In this document: positions 5,824-5,908 of the stretch, piece by piece
Numbering within the stretch: the first letter of the stretch is position 1
Layout of the letters: each line of letters begins with the position of its first letter
Source of the DNA: Patescibacteria group bacterium
Lineage (GTDB): Bacteria > Patescibacteriota > Minisyncoccia > Moranbacterales > UBA1568
NCBI GenBank assembly: GCA_030917745.1
Contig: JAUPUC010000092.1
Span: 1-5,908 of the forward strand
Direction: 5' to 3'
Length of the DNA stretch: 5,908 nucleotides
The notes under the pieces: generated by a model
What the model was told of the DNA's origin: nothing
The model's database searches: none
The model's input: the letters and a program-made list of their open reading frames with translations, nothing else
Made by a program: the position numbers and the translations under genes

Positions 5824-5908
5824 ATGCAGTCTCCATCAATGTTTATTCGGGTATTAAAATCATATTTTGTGTCGGCTCGTCGGCAAATATGGTGGTTTTT
5901 GGCCGTGT
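5824..5908 (+). CDS. Start of an unidentified, probably membrane, protein (3'-truncated by window edge)
   Basis: An ATG at 5824 opens a frame that stays open for 28 codons to the window end (an in-frame TGA at 5806-5808 excludes a longer start). The peptide begins MQSPSMFIRVLKSYFVSA and then RRQIWWFLAV. This is a basic, aromatic stretch leading into what looks like a first membrane helix. The layout resembles the N-termini of ABC exporter half-transporters (a short cytoplasmic lead, then helix 1), but 28 residues are too few to name a family. A second in-frame ATG at 5839 is an alternative start. No convincing Shine-Dalgarno is seen before either one. The gene lies 89 bases after the permease stop on the same strand; the gap holds only a weak hairpin without a T run (5751-5766), so it might be cotranscribed. 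Confidence 0.45.
   Translation, partial: MQSPSMFIRVLKSYFVSARRQIWWFLAV

Overview
The window (roughly 45-50% GC by eye, standard genetic code: in-frame TAA, TAG and TGA all act as stops) reads as an ordinary bacterial chromosome segment with three units. No mobile element, RNA gene or CRISPR array was seen. The protein set is a type IV pilus assembly ATPase, a short C-terminally truncated Rel/SpoT, and a Fur-family regulator next to a zinc-type ABC importer whose binding protein has no obvious lipobox. This would fit a Candidate Phyla Radiation (Patescibacteria)-like genome, but that is an inference from gene content and style. No marker gene settles it.

Region by region: (1) 2-919, plus strand: C-terminal two thirds of a PilB/GspE-type ATPase, entering from the left and closed by a hairpin terminator at 946-979. 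(2) 1104-2606, minus strand: a 500-residue Rel/SpoT (p)ppGpp synthetase/hydrolase with HD, synthetase and TGS domains, ending shortly after TGS. (3) 2607-2738: a compact divergent control region. It holds an extended -10 promoter for rel, a TTGACA/TAAGAT promoter for the rightward operon, and an inverted repeat GCAACTAAGTTGC that overlaps the core elements of both. A strong Shine-Dalgarno then serves only a two-codon ORF. (4) 2739-5734, plus strand: a tight metal-uptake operon in the order Fur-family regulator (probably Zur), binding protein (ZnuA/AdcA type), ATPase (ZnuC type), permease (ZnuB type). (5) 5824-5908: start of another, probably membrane, protein that runs off the window.

How the genes fit together: the Fur-family protein probably senses zinc and represses its own operon through the inverted repeat. 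ZnuA captures Zn2+ outside the membrane, ZnuB is the channel and ZnuC powers it. The same repeat also covers the -35 region of rel, so the stringent-response enzyme may share metal control. As written, the permease is broken: its first 41 codons (4920-5042) and the rest (5042-5734) are in different frames, and one extra base at the TTT of 5040-5042 would restore a 271-residue family-typical protein. This is either a sequencing or assembly error, a real loss-of-function mutation, or less likely programmed recoding.

The most interesting items are the shared operator, the permease frameshift, the Shine-Dalgarno plus two-codon ORF ahead of the regulator, and the short Rel. I found no convincing entirely new system.
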